DNA of 64,000 nt, from the NCBI GenBank assembly GCA_965220935.1, contig OZ244857.1, forward strand, positions 1,984,001-2,048,000, written 5' to 3'. Shown in pieces: positions 38,258-49,161 of this stretch (positions are counted from its first letter, which is position 1; every line of letters begins with the position of its first letter). A model generated the notes under the pieces. The model had not been told where the DNA came from. It worked only from the letters and a program-made list of their open reading frames with translations, and did not search any database. Both the position numbers and the translations under genes were made by a program. Source of the stretch: Bin80 sp965220935. GTDB lineage: Bacteria > Bacteroidota > Rhodothermia > Rhodothermales > Bin80.

Positions 38258-41200
38258 TCACTGGATCCGCATAAAGTGGCCGGTATGGGTGGACTGTTCG
38301 TCTTGGGCGACAGCTTGGATGCGGTACAGGTACATGCCTGAGGGCAGGTGCAGCGCGTTGAGCGCGATCTCATGGCCCCACCCTGCACTGAGCTCTCGGC
38401 TTGGTAGTGCCATGACCTGTCGGCCAGTGACATCTGTAACCTCAACCTGCACCTGCGCGGTCCATGGCAGATCAAACACCAGATGCGTGGTTTGATTAAA
38501 CGGATTCGGATAATTTGGATAGACCGTGAACTGCTGGGGTAACTCTGATGCCTTGTCTGTAGAGACCGGCGAAAGCACCTTTATGCTAAAGGTCAGGCTG
38601 TCTTGTGCGCCATTGATATCGGTGGCCCGGTAGGTTAACTCAACCGGCGGTGTGACCTGGGTCGGCGTACCACTGATCGTGCGCGTGGGTTGATCAAACT
38701 CCAATAAAGACGGAAGATCCAGGAGCGTCAACGTATAACTGATCGGAGGGGTGCCCCCGGTTGCCTCTGGCAGGACGAGTTCTGTAATCGTCTCACCCAG
38801 CCGATACGACTGATCGTCAATGGTTTCGGTAAAGACCATGCGGTATACCTCTAAGGTAAAGGTCTGCTGTGTGCGCACGCCCGCGCGATCTGTGGCCGCA
38901 TAGGTATACGCTTTGGCGTCGGCGGTTTCGGTGGGGCGTCCGCTCAGGATTCGGGTGTCGGCCTCAAAGGTGAGCCCAGCGGGCAAGTCTGGGGTCAAGG
39001 TGTAGGTGTAGGGCGCAATGCCCCCTGCCGCAGCGGGCAGCACTATGTCAGCTAGCCCAAGCGCAACGGGCACCCTCTGATCAGCGAGCGTATCGGCAAA
39101 GACCAAGGCATCGGGTTGAATCACCTCAATGGTAAAGATTCGCTGGCCCATGACCTTGTTGGCATCGGTGGCCAGGTAGGTAAAGGCGGTTGGCGCAAGC
39201 GCGTCGGTGGGCGTGCCACCGAGCATCCGCGTGGCACTGTCAAAGGTGAGTCCTTTGGGCAATGCTGGGGTGAGCGCATAGCTGTAGGGCCGAATGCCAC
39301 CGGTCGCCTCTGGCAAGGTGAGCCCATCAATGGTGAGCCCCACCAAATACGACTGATCGGCAATCGGATCGGCAAAGGTTAAGCCCAGGTCGTTATCAAC
39401 GATGGTGAGTGTAAAGACATGCGGATTGGCAAGGCCATACGCGTCTGTGGCGACTAAGGTGACGATCACCGTTTCATCGGGCTCATCATCGGCGTCATCT
39501 AAGATGGTGATCTCTAGCGCTTTGATGGTATAATCGGTGCCTTGTGTGGCTGTCCCCGACAGCGTGTACCTTAGCGTGTGCGCGCTGGAAGTGACGCTGA
39601 TCTGATAGGTCCCGGCGGATTCCTCCACGCGGGCCTCGGCCGCGGTAAACGCGACCGTCGGTCGCGATGAGGTGGTCGCTGTCACCACCGTTGAGGGCAA
39701 ACTCGCGCCGATGCGATTGAGCGCAAGGACCCGGTAGCGGCGCGTCGCTGCGGGGGGGAGATTGGTATGGGTGTAGGTGGTGGACGTAAGATTGGCCGCC
39801 AGCGGTGTAAAGGTCTCGTCACTGGCGACTTCAACGGTATAGCTCGTAATCGGCGCGCCGCCATCATCGGCCGGCGCACGCCACGATACGGTGATCGTTG
39901 CTCCACCGGTCGCAGCGACATTGAGGGGATCACTTGGAATTGACACCGTGGCCACGGTGGTCGCCTGCTCTGGAGTGGAGGCCATCGCACTGGGCCCCTC
40001 AGCGTTGATCGCCGTGACCCGGTAATGGCGCGTGGTGCCAGGATCCAGGTCGCGATGCACGTAGCGCGTCGCCGTTGACATGGTGTTGCCAACGAGCGTC
40101 TCCCAGATGATCCCTTGCTTGGCGTCTGTATCATCGGTGCCGACCTCAATGCGGTAGCCAGTAATCGGCGATCCGCCATCGTCAGCGGGCGGCGACCAGG
40201 TCAGCGCAATCAAGGTGCGCCCATGCGGCTGCGCGCTTAAATTGGTCACCTCCCCGGGAAGGGTCGACGGCTCAGGCGATGGGGTCACGGCGCGCACGAC
40301 ATTGGACCACACATCGGTGCCAACCACAGCGACCCGGTAATAGCGCGTGGACCCGGGGGTCAGCCCGCGATCGCTGTAGGTGGTGGACGGCGTGTTGGCG
40401 GTGACCGTTTGCCAGTTACTGGTGCCATCGGCCGACCACTGGATCTGATAGCCGGTGACCGCGCCCGCGGGCGCGGTCCATGCCAAGGTAATCAGGGTCG
40501 GATTCGAAGTCGTCACACGCAGATTGGTTGGCGCACCCGGGGTCGGCGTGGCGGTGGTGGTGGCCCGCACCGTTGCCCATGCGCTGTTTCCGGCGGTGTT
40601 GATCGCAGCGACCCGGTAATGGCGCGTCACATTGGCTGCCAGATTACCCTCGGTATAGGTCCGCTGCGTCTGACGGGCCACCAGCTCACTCCAAGCGTTT
40701 CCATCGTTAGACCCCTCAATCATATAGCCGGACACCTGTGCGCCCCCATTACTGGTCGGGGCCCCCCAGGTTATGGTGATTGATGTGGCCGATGCTGTGG
40801 CCCGTAGGGCGGTGGGCGCGCTTGGCACCGTCACCGTGGTCGCACTGACGACCGTTGACCATGTGCCTTGGTCTACATCGTTCATGGCCCGCACCCGGTA
40901 ATAGCGCGTCGTGCCACGCGTGAGCCCCTGATCGCTGTAGCTCGGATCCGTCCCACTGTGCGCAGGAGAGACACCGGCCCAGCTATCGGTTCCATTGGCC
41001 GACCACTGCACCTGGTAGCCCGTAATCGCACTACCACCGGTATTTTGGGGGGCGGTCCAGGTGAGATCAATCTGCGTCTGCCCATTGGCCGTCGCCGTCA
41101 GAGCGGTCGGCGAGCCAGGCGCTGTCGCTGCGCCCGAAGTGGCCATCGCTGGCAGCGAAGGTAAACTCTCACCAATATTATTGGTGGCCGTGACCCGGTA

Positions 41201-44200
41201 ATGGCGCGTGGTACTGGGCGCGACACTCATGTCGGTATAGGTGCGCTCGGTTCCCGTGTGTGCAGGGGACACATTGGTCCATGGATCATTCCCATCGGCC
41301 GACCACGTAATGCGATACCCCGTCACGGGAGCACTGCCATTGTCGGCCGGCGCCTCCCATGTCAAAGCGATCGCCTGACCGCTGGGCATGGCCTTGAGAC
41401 CCGTTGGATCACTGGGCACCGCGTCACTGCTCCCATCCACGGTGGTGGCCATCGCAATCGTGGACGGGCTCCCCGTGTTTTGCGCATTGATGGCACGGAT
41501 GCGGTAATGGCGCGTCGTGGCAGGACTTAAGCCCCGGTCTCTATAGGTGGTCGCCGTGGTGTTGGCAATCACATTCGCCCACCCCGTGCTCCCATCGGCC
41601 GACCACTCAATCTGGTAGCCCGTCACACTGCTGCCCCCATTATCGGCGGGCGCGGCCCAACTCAGCTGGATCAAGGTGCGCCCGCTCGGGGTCGCCGTTA
41701 CACTCGTCGGATCACTGGGTACGGTCATGGTGGTGGCATCCACGGTGATCCCCATCGCGGCCGGACTCGGATCGCCTGGACCCTGACTATTTCTTGCACG
41801 GATGCGGTAGTGGCGCGTGGTGGCAGCCGTGAGCCCACGATCCAAGTAGCTGGTCAGGGTCGTTTCGGTATTGGCCACCACATCTTGCCAGCTACTGGTC
41901 CCATCGGCCGACCACTCAATCTGATAGCCGCTCACTTGTGCACCCCCATTGTTACTTGGCGCTGTCCAGCTTAATGCAAGAATCGTGCGCCCCGACGCGG
42001 TCACGCTCAGTGCTGTCGGTGCCCCTGGAGCCACAACGCCCTGCGTGGTCGCCATCGCAACATTTGACGGGCTCGCGCTCTCGCCATTGACGTTGATCGC
42101 ATAGACCCGGTAGTGCCTAGTGGTGCTAAGCGCAAGTCCTGTATGGTTATAGGTCGTCTTCGAATTACCTGTACTGGTAACCAGATTGGTAAATGTGGTG
42201 CCATCGGTACTTTGCTGGATGCGGTAGCTGGTGATCGCGCTGCCGCCGGTATTGCTGGGAGCCGTCCACGAGAGATCAATCTGCGTCTGCCCGTTCGCCT
42301 CGGCCTGCAGACCCGTCGGCGCACCCGGCACCGACGACGTGGCCCCTGTGGTTGCACTGGCCACGTTGGACGGCAGGCTCTCGCCCTGACCGTTGAGCGC
42401 CCGCACCCGGTAGTGACGCGTCACATTCGCGGGCAGGCCCGTATCGCTGTAGCTGGTCGCGGTCTGGCTGGCAACGATGGCACTCCATCCGCTCATCCCA
42501 TCATTGGAGCGCTCAATCTTATAGCCCGTCACCGTCGCACCCCCGTTGTCGGCCGGCGCACTCCAAGATAGATTGATCGCCGTCTGCCCACTGACGGTGG
42601 CCGTCAAATTCAGCGGATCACTGGGCACGCTGGTGCCACTGGCGGTGGTCGCCATTGCGGTATTGGATGGCCAGCTATTCCCCTGGCTGTTGATCGCCCG
42701 CACCCGGTAGCGCCGCGCCGCCCCTGCGGTTAAGCCCCGATGGCGATAGCGCGTCACCGTGGAGCCCGTATTGGCAGCCAAATTCGCCCACGTTGCCCCC
42801 GCATCGCTGGAGACCTCAATCCGATAGCCCGTCACCGGTGCGCCCCCGGTATTGCTGGGCGCGGCCCACGAGAGCTCAATCAACGTGCGCCCACTGGCGG
42901 TGGCGGTCAACGATTGCGGCGGACTGGTCACCGCCGAATTCACGTTATTGGCGGTGCGCCCATTGGCCGTTGCCCATGGGCCGGGCCCCACAGTGTTGCG
43001 CGCCCGGACCCGGTAGTAGACCAGGAAATTGGCCCTCAGCTGCGTATGGACGGCCATCGTACCCTCGGCCGTCAGCGCAATCCAATTGCCCGTCCCTGTG
43101 GGCGACCACTGCACGTCATAGCCCGATAGATCTATCCCGCCGGTATTGGTGGGCGGCTGCCAAGAGATTTCTAGGACCGTGCGCCCATGCGGCTGCACCT
43201 GAATGGACGCCGGCGCCCCGGGCACCGTCGCTGCCCCCGTCGTGGCATTCACTGTGCCAATCGCCCCCATGCCGGCCGAGTTGAGCGCCCGCACCTGGTA
43301 ATAGTACGGGGTGGCGGCCCGGCGCCCGGTATGGCTGTAGGTCGTTGCCGTCTGGCTCATCGCCAACACCGTCCACGGGCCCGCAGAGCTCGTGGACCCC
43401 TCCACGCGGTAGCCACTAATCATTGCCCCACCATTATTGTCGGGGGCCGCCCAGCTCAGATTCACGATCGTCGGCCCACTGGGGGTCGCGGCTAGCGACG
43501 TGGGCACCGTCGGCACCACCGCCACAGGGGTCGTCGCATTGAATGCATCAGACGCCGGGCCTGTCCCCACACTATTGATCGCAAAGACCTGATAATCGTA
43601 GCGCGTCACCGCCGTTAAGCCCATATGCGTATAACTCGTCGTGGGATGACTCGCCACCAGCTGTGTCCAGTTCCCGGCGCCGCCCACCTCAATCCGGTAG
43701 CCTGTAATGTCAACCCCGCCTGTATTGGTGGGCGCCGTCCAACTTAGATTCATCCGCGTCGGCCCATCGGGCGTGGCCCCGGGATTGGTCGGTGCCCCTG
43801 GCAAGGTCGGCGCGGCGGTCTGACCACTCGCAGTCGCCCCACTACTATTGCCCACACTGTTGATCGCCTGCACCCGGTAATAATAGGTCGTCGATGCACT
43901 GCGGCCTGTGTGCGTGTAGGTGGTTCCCGTCTGGCTCATCACCAAAAGAGTCCACGGGCCTGTGAGGGCGGTTTCCGAAACATCCACGCGGTAGCCACTA
44001 ATCACCGCGCCCCCATTGTTGGCAGGGGCACTCCAAGTGAGATCCATTTCCATCGGCCCATCGGCCGCGACCGCCAAACTCGTCGGATTGCCTGGCACCG
44101 TCGCCGCTGCAGTCGTCGCACTCGCGATATTGGACACCAGACTCTGCCCCTGCGCGTTGATCGCCCGCACCTGATAAGTGCGCGTGACACCCCCCAACAG

Positions 44201-47200
44201 CCCGGTATCGCTAAACGACGTCGTGGTACTTTCGGTGTCGTCTTCAAGATCGTTAAACGTCGTGCCATCGCTGCTGAAGAGCACCCGGTAGCCGGTGATC
44301 GCGCTACCCCCATTATTGGCCGGAGCTGTCCAGGATAGATCAATCTCGGTCGGCCCATCGGGGGTCGCGGTCAATGCCGTCGGATCACTGGGAATCGTAT
44401 TGGTACTGCCATCGACGGTCGTCGCTGTGGCACTCGTCGAATAGGTGCCCGTGCCCGTGGTGTTGATCGCGCTCACCCGGTAGTGCCGTGTCACCCCCGC
44501 AGCGAGGCCCCGATCTCTATAGGTGGTCGCCGTACTTTCTGTGTCATCTTCCACATCGGCCCAATTACTGGTCCCATCCGCGGACCACTCAATCTGATAG
44601 CCCGTAATCGCACTGCCCCCCGTGTTACTGGGCGCGGTCCAACTCAGCACAATCAGCGTGCGCCCGCTCGGGGTCGCCGCGAGGCCCGTCGGATCGCTCG
44701 GCACCGCCATCACACTGCTCGCTGCCGTGGTGCCCATCCCAGCGGTGGACGCACTGCCAGTGCCCTCACTGCTGATCGCACTCACCCGGTAGTGCCGCGT
44801 ATCTCCCGCACTTAAGCCCCGATCAATGTAGCTTGTGGCGGTTGACATGGTATTGGCCACTTCATCGTCGTAATTCGTCCCATCGGTAGAGACCTCAATC
44901 TTATAGCCGGTGATCGCGCGGCCCCCGTCATCGGCCGGCGCCGTCCAGGAGACCAGCAGAATCGTGCGCCCCGAGGCCGTGACCGTCACCCCGGTCGGTG
45001 CCCCCGGAGCCATGCGCATTGCCGTGGTCGCATCATCGGTATTGGATGGGGCCAGGCTCTCGCCCGCACTGGTACTGGCATAGACCCGGTAGTGCCGCGT
45101 GGTATTGGGGTCTAATCCGGTATCGCTGTAGGTGCGCGTCGTGCCACTGTGGGCCGGACTGACATCAGCCCAGCTCCCGGTCCCACTGGCCGACCACTGC
45201 ACCCGGTACCCCGTAATCGCACTGCCCCCGGTGCTACTTGGCAGATCCCACATAAGATTAATGACCGTGCGCCCGCTGGGGGTGGCCACCAAATTCAGCG
45301 GCGCCGTGGGCCGAACTGCCGCGCCGGTGGTCGCATCATCACTCGTACTGGCACTCCCGGTGCCCGCGCTGTTGATCGCCGTGACCCGGTAATGGCGCGT
45401 GGTGCCGGCGGTCAGGCCCATGTCCGTGTAGGTCGTCGCCGTCGTATTGGCAACCACATTGTTCCAGGGCGCATTGCCATCGGCCGACCACTCAATCTGA
45501 TACCCCGAGATATTACACTTGTTGCTCCCACTGGGCGCGGTCCAAGCTAGATCAATCGCGGTGGGGCCATTGGCCGTGGCGGTCAGGCCGGTCGGCATCC
45601 CCGGCGCACTCGTGATCGTCCCCGTGGTCGCATACGCGGGATCCGACAGATCACTGGTATTGGACGGGTCAGCGGCGGATGTGGAAAAGACCCGGAACCC
45701 ATAACACGTATCCGCATCCAGACCTCCGATCCCCACCATCGTGGCGGGCGGGGTCGTTTGCGGGGTTGCCGTGAAGGTAAATCCGCCGGTACCCACCCAC
45801 TGCTGTCCATCGTTGGTGGTTTGCAAGACGATATACCTATTGAGGAATCGCCCACTGGGAAGATCCGTGGGCGCGGTCCACGCGACATCAATGGAATCGC
45901 CATCCACTTTGGTGGCCGTCACAGCGGTGGGCGTGCCCCAGCCACTGCGTGCCACCGCCGTGACGGTCACTACCTCTGAATTGGTGCTCGCATCATCGTT
46001 GCTGTTGACCGTCCGTACCCGGTAGTAAAGCTGCCTGCCAGGGACCAGAAGATCCGTGGTGTGTACAGCGGTCGCATTGACGGATTCGCTGAATGTGGAC
46101 CATGTGCTGTTATCGGTCGAAAACTCTACCACATAGTGCTTCAAGGTCTCATCGGTGCCTAAACTGGAGCCTGTGACCGGATCCCACGCCAACGTCACCG
46201 TGTGATACTGCACCGACATGCTCCTGAAATTCTGAGGCACAGTTGGCGGCGTCCGCGTCGTCGCATTCGCACTGCTACTGGCACTCCCCTCGCCCACCGA
46301 GTTCGTGGCATAGACCCTGTAATAATATTGGGTGTTTGCCGTCAAACCCGTACTATTGTAGGTGCGCGTCGTGCCCGTATGCGCTGGGCTGACATTCGTA
46401 TAACTACTGCCATCGGTGGAGACCTGCACGCGGTAGCTCGTGATCGCGGCGCCCCCGTCGCTGGCAGGGGCATCCCACGTAAGGTCAATGGACGTGGTGC
46501 CGCTGGCGGTCGCTACCAGGTTCTGCGGCGCACCGGGCTCCGCGTTCATCCCGGCTGTGACCGCCGCAGACCAGGCGCCGCTGCCCCCCGCATTGATCGC
46601 CCGCACCTGATACTGGCGCACCGTGGTCAACGTCTGAGAGGTATGATCATACGTGGTGGCATCACTACCGGTATTGCCCGCCACATCTTCCCAGGTGCCA
46701 CCCGTGACACGCTGCTGAATTTGATAGCCGGTAATCGCACTACATAGGTCCGGAACCGTTGGCGCGGTCCACGATAGGGTGATCGTGCTGGTGCCGTCAC
46801 TGGTGGCCGAAGGGGCGGTCGGGGCCCCGAGCACGGCCACCGTCCCTGTACTTGCATACGCCGCATCCGATAAGTGGCTGTTGTCAAAGTCACGCGTCTG
46901 ATGCGAGACCCGAAAGCCATAACACGTAGTGGCCTCTAAATCCGTCACATCCAGCCTTGCGTTGGTCGTGACTAATCTTGGAAAGCTAGTGCTCCAGAGA
47001 TCGCCGCCATTGTCGGTCTGGTAGACAAAGTACCGGTTGGGGGTTTCGCCATCTGGAAAATCGGTCGCCGCCGTCCAGGCCACCCGAATCGAGGTGTTAC
47101 TTTGCCGGGTGGCCGTCACCCCCGTCGGAATGCGCAGCCCACTGCGGGCCACCGCCGTGACGGTCACCGGCGCCGAAGGCGGACTCACCTGATCATCGGT

Positions 47201-49027
47201 GTTGACCACCTTCACCCGGTAATAAAAGTCATCGCCCGGCGTTAAGCGGCTACTGGTATGGAGATACCCCGCAAACTCATCATCGATATGTTCGGCCACC
47301 TGTGACCAGGTGCTCTGGTCGGTGGACCATTCAATGATATACTTTTGGTACGCGCTACTGCCAAGCGTGGACCGGGCCGGAAAATCCCATTGCAAGTTCA
47401 CGGTATGATACCGCGTGTCCGCAACCTGTAACCCCGTCGGCGCATCCGGCACCGTACTAACCGGCTCCGACCACGCTCCGCGCCCCGCCGAGTTGCGGGC
47501 CGCCACCCGGTACCAACGCGCTTCGCTCAACGTCTGACTCGTATGCGCATACGCTGGGTCATCACTGCCGGTATTGCCGGCCACTGCGTTCCAAGACCCG
47601 TCTGCTCCAGTTGGGGAATCCTCCACTCTATACCCCGTCACCGCTGCGCACTTGTCGGCCGGCGCTGACCAAGATAGATTAAAGGTATTGGTCCCATCGG
47701 AGTTGATCACCAGATCCGACGGCGCCCCCGGTTTATCAAGACTCGCCGCTGTGGTCACATACGCCGCGTCCGATAAATGGCTATTCGCAAAATCACTCCC
47801 CGACAAATAAAACGCATACAACCGAAACCCATAGCAGGTGTCTTCCTCCAAACCCGTATAGGTAGCGGTGGTGGTGTTGCCGGTAACAAGATTCTCGATC
47901 GTGGTCCATGAATCGCCATTATCGGTGGTTACCAAAGGAAAGTAGAAGCTGACCGCATCCACATCGGTGGGGGCCGTCCAATCTACCTTGATGGAGGTGC
48001 CACTGACCCTGGTCGCCGTCACTCCTGTGGGAATGCCCGGCCCACTGCGGGCCAACGCGGTCACGGTGATGGTGCCGGACGGCGCGCTTTGTTGATCGTT
48101 GGTGTTCACGGCTCTGACGCGGTAGTAAAAATCCTTGCCCGGCGTCAAAAGATCGCTAAAGTGATTAAAAGACGTGGTCCCTTGCATCGTCACCTCCCCG
48201 GCCACCGACCAGTCGGAGAAGTTGTCCGAGAACTCAATGATGTATTTTTGGAACGTCCCGCCATTGAGACTCGCATCGAGATAGCCATTCCATTCAAGGT
48301 CAACCCGATGATACCGCTGATTTGCAGTGGTATTGGCCAATCCGGTGGGCGCATCCGGGGGGATGGTGGCCGCGGCCATGGTGGTGAACGCATCGGACCA
48401 CGCGCCAAAGCCCATCGAATTCTTCGCCCGCACCCGGTACTGGCGGCTCGTCGCAATCGTCTGACCCGTATGCGCATACATGACCGCGTCATCGCCCGTG
48501 TCGGCTGCGACATCACTCCACGTATCGCTGCTACTGGCGCGCTCCTGGATCTGATAGCCCGTGATCGCGCTGCACTTGTCAGATGCCGGCGCTGTCCAAC
48601 TCAAATTGAAGGTCGTCCCCGTGCCTGTGGCCGTCAAGCCCGTTGGGGCCGCCGGAGCCGTGACCGTCCCCGTCGTCGCGTAGGCGGGGTCGGAGAGGTG
48701 GTAATAGGTATAGTCCGAATTATTCACATGCTGAACCCGGAACCCATAGCAGGTGTTCTCGGCCAGACCCGTGCGGGTTTGTGGGTTTTGGGAAGATAAA
48801 GATGAGGAACTAGGATATGAATCTCCTTGGTCGGTTGTTGTGTAGATTATGTATTCACTATTATTATTCGCTTCGGACGGAGCCGTCCACGAGACCTGAA
48901 TGGAGGTGCCACTTTGCTTGGTTGCCGTGACACCCGTAGCAATCGCCGTATTATCGCGCGCGATCGCGGTCACATTTGCCACATTGGACGGCCCGCTGAC
49001 CTCATCATCGGTGTTGGCCACCTTCAC
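38258..49027 (-). CDS. Giant fibronectin type III repeat surface protein, main fragment, with T9SS sorting domain
   Basis: This frame of 3,589 codons is the 3' part of a gene cut by an IS1634-family element; its GTG 49027 is not the true start. It codes for about 31 complete fibronectin type III domains of some 90-95 residues, then a Calx-beta domain (EESAGTYQISVTSS ... ILDDADDEPDE), three putative-Ig repeats (ADQSYLVGLTIDGLTLPEA and two like it) and a type A T9SS sorting domain starting YPNYPNPFNQTTHLVFDLP. The first twelve or so repeats follow a three-domain super-repeat; the later ones are uniform. Base composition is far more GC-rich than the surroundings. The protein should be a very long cell-surface filament or adhesin. 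Confidence 0.9.
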   Translation of the reverse strand: MKVANTDDEVSGPSNVANVTAIARDNTAIATGVTATKQSGTSIQVSWTAPSEANNNSEYIIYTTTDQGDSYPSSSSLSSQNPQTRTGLAENTCYGFRVQHVNNSDYTYYHLSDPAYATTGTVTAPAAPTGLTATGTGTTFNLSWTAPASDKCSAITGYQIQERASSSDTWSDVAADTGDDAVMYAHTGQTIATSRQYRVRAKNSMGFGAWSDAFTTMAAATIPPDAPTGLANTTANQRYHRVDLEWNGYLDASLNGGTFQKYIIEFSDNFSDWSVAGEVTMQGTTSFNHFSDLLTPGKDFYYRVRAVNTNDQQSAPSGTITVTALARSGPGIPTGVTATRVSGTSIKVDWTAPTDVDAVSFYFPLVTTDNGDSWTTIENLVTGNTTTATYTGLEEDTCYGFRLYAFYLSGSDFANSHLSDAAYVTTAASLDKPGAPSDLVINSDGTNTFNLSWSAPADKCAAVTGYRVEDSPTGADGSWNAVAGNTGSDDPAYAHTSQTLSEARWYRVAARNSAGRGAWSEPVSTVPDAPTGLQVADTRYHTVNLQWDFPARSTLGSSAYQKYIIEWSTDQSTWSQVAEHIDDEFAGYLHTSSRLTPGDDFYYRVKVVNTDDQVSPPSAPVTVTAVARSGLRIPTGVTATRQSNTSIRVAWTAATDFPDGETPNRYFVYQTDNGGDLWSTSFPRLVTTNARLDVTDLEATTCYGFRVSHQTRDFDNSHLSDAAYASTGTVAVLGAPTAPSATSDGTSTITLSWTAPTVPDLCSAITGYQIQQRVTGGTWEDVAGNTGSDATTYDHTSQTLTTVRQYQVRAINAGGSGAWSAAVTAGMNAEPGAPQNLVATASGTTSIDLTWDAPASDGGAAITSYRVQVSTDGSSYTNVSPAHTGTTRTYNSTGLTANTQYYYRVYATNSVGEGSASSSANATTRTPPTVPQNFRSMSVQYHTVTLAWDPVTGSSLGTDETLKHYVVEFSTDNSTWSTFSESVNATAVHTTDLLVPGRQLYYRVRTVNSNDDASTNSEVVTVTAVARSGWGTPTAVTATKVDGDSIDVAWTAPTDLPSGRFLNRYIVLQTTNDGQQWVGTGGFTFTATPQTTPPATMVGIGGLDADTCYGFRVFSTSAADPSNTSDLSDPAYATTGTITSAPGMPTGLTATANGPTAIDLAWTAPSGSNKCNISGYQIEWSADGNAPWNNVVANTTATTYTDMGLTAGTTRHYRVTAINSAGTGSASTSDDATTGAAVRPTAPLNLVATPSGRTVINLMWDLPSSTGGSAITGYRVQWSASGTGSWADVSPAHSGTTRTYSDTGLDPNTTRHYRVYASTSAGESLAPSNTDDATTAMRMAPGAPTGVTVTASGRTILLVSWTAPADDGGRAITGYKIEVSTDGTNYDDEVANTMSTATSYIDRGLSAGDTRHYRVSAISSEGTGSASTAGMGTTAASSVMAVPSDPTGLAATPSGRTLIVLSWTAPSNTGGSAITGYQIEWSADGTSNWADVEDDTESTATTYRDRGLAAGVTRHYRVSAINTTGTGTYSTSATATTVDGSTNTIPSDPTALTATPDGPTEIDLSWTAPANNGGSAITGYRVLFSSDGTTFNDLEDDTESTTTSFSDTGLLGGVTRTYQVRAINAQGQSLVSNIASATTAAATVPGNPTSLAVAADGPMEMDLTWSAPANNGGAVISGYRVDVSETALTGPWTLLVMSQTGTTYTHTGRSASTTYYYRVQAINSVGNSSGATASGQTAAPTLPGAPTNPGATPDGPTRMNLSWTAPTNTGGVDITGYRIEVGGAGNWTQLVASHPTTSYTHMGLTAVTRYDYQVFAINSVGTGPASDAFNATTPVAVVPTVPTSLAATPSGPTIVNLSWAAPDNNGGAMISGYRVEGSTSSAGPWTVLAMSQTATTYSHTGRRAATPYYYQVRALNSAGMGAIGTVNATTGAATVPGAPASIQVQPHGRTVLEISWQPPTNTGGIDLSGYDVQWSPTGTGNWIALTAEGTMAVHTQLRANFLVYYRVRARNTVGPGPWATANGRTANNVNSAVTSPPQSLTATASGRTLIELSWAAPSNTGGAPVTGYRIEVSSDAGATWANLAANTGSTVTRYRHRGLTAGAARRYRVRAINSQGNSWPSNTAMATTASGTSVPSDPLNLTATVSGQTAINLSWSAPADNGGATVTGYKIERSNDGMSGWSAIVASQTATSYSDTGLPANVTRHYRVRALNGQGESLPSNVASATTGATSSVPGAPTGLQAEANGQTQIDLSWTAPSNTGGSAITSYRIQQSTDGTTFTNLVTSTGNSKTTYNHTGLALSTTRHYRVYAINVNGESASPSNVAMATTQGVVAPGAPTALSVTASGRTILALSWTAPSNNGGAQVSGYQIEWSADGTSSWQDVVANTETTLTSYLDRGLTAATTRHYRIRARNSQGPGDPSPAAMGITVDATTMTVPSDPTSVTATPSGRTLIQLSWAAPADNGGSSVTGYQIEWSADGSTGWANVIANTTATTYRDRGLSPATTRHYRIRAINAQNTGSPSTIAMATTVDGSSDAVPSDPTGLKAMPSGQAIALTWEAPADNGSAPVTGYRITWSADGNDPWTNVSPAHTGTERTYTDMSVAPSTTRHYRVTATNNIGESLPSLPAMATSGAATAPGSPTALTATANGQTQIDLTWTAPQNTGGSAITGYQVQWSANGTDSWAGVSPAHSGTDPSYSDQGLTRGTTRYYRVRAMNDVDQGTWSTVVSATTVTVPSAPTALRATASATSITITWGAPTSNGGAQVSGYMIEGSNDGNAWSELVARQTQRTYTEGNLAANVTRHYRVAAINTAGNSAWATVRATTTATPTPGAPTNLRVTTSNPTLITLAWTAPAGAVTGYQIQWSADGTSNWQTVTANTPSTTYSDRGLTPGSTRYYRVAVVGTDVWSNVVRAVTPSPEPSTLPGEVTNLSAQPHGRTLIALTWSPPADDGGSPITGYRIEVGTDDTDAKQGIIWETLVGNTMSTATRYVHRDLDPGTTRHYRVTAINAEGPSAMASTPEQATTVATVSIPSDPLNVAATGGATITVSWRAPADDGGAPITSYTVEVASDETFTPLAANLTSTTYTHTNLPPAATRRYRVLALNRIGASLPSTVVTATTSSRPTVAFTAAEARVEESAGTYQISVTSSAHTLRYTLSGTATQGTDYTIKALEITILDDADDEPDETVIVTLVATDAYGLANPHVFTLTIVDNDLGLTFADPIADQSYLVGLTIDGLTLPEATGGIRPYSYALTPALPKGLTFDSATRMLGGTPTDALAPTAFTYLATDANKVMGQRIFTIEVIQPDALVFADTLADQRVPVALGLADIVLPAAAGGIAPYTYTLTPDLPAGLTFEADTRILSGRPTETADAKAYTYAATDRAGVRTQQTFTLEVYRMVFTETIDDQSYRLGETITELVLPEATGGTPPISYTLTLLDLPSLLEFDQPTRTISGTPTQVTPPVELTYRATDINGAQDSLTFSIKVLSPVSTDKASELPQQFTVYPNYPNPFNQTTHLVFDLPWTAQVQVEVTDVTGRQVMALPSRELSAGWGHEIALNALHLPSGMYLYRIQAVAQDEQSTHTGHFMRIQ

Positions 49028-49033
49028 GCGGTA

Positions 49034-49039
49034 GTAAAA
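49034..49039. repeat. Target-site duplication, left copy
   Basis: The bases gtaaaa flank the IS on this side and recur at 51194-51199. Removing the element and one copy joins ...STTFY to YRV... in frame within the first fibronectin domain. Confidence 0.85.
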
Positions 49040-49161
49040 CTGAAGTTAACCCTATTTTCAATTTCCAGAAGGTCCAGTATTTCCAGAAAATTTGAGAATT
49101 TTTGACTACAATCTGGAGGATTATCTGCCAGAAAGACGCTTCAACCTGACGAATAGATCAC

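Noticed and set aside
40409..48799. Many open frames on the plus strand across the fibronectin gene
   Set aside because: They are GC-rich, arginine/proline-rich antisense shadows of the repeat array and lack domains and start signals.
38258..49027. Repeat array as a possible CRISPR or non-coding satellite
   Set aside because: Repeats are about 280 bases, diverged at the DNA level and keep one reading frame with the fibronectin pattern.
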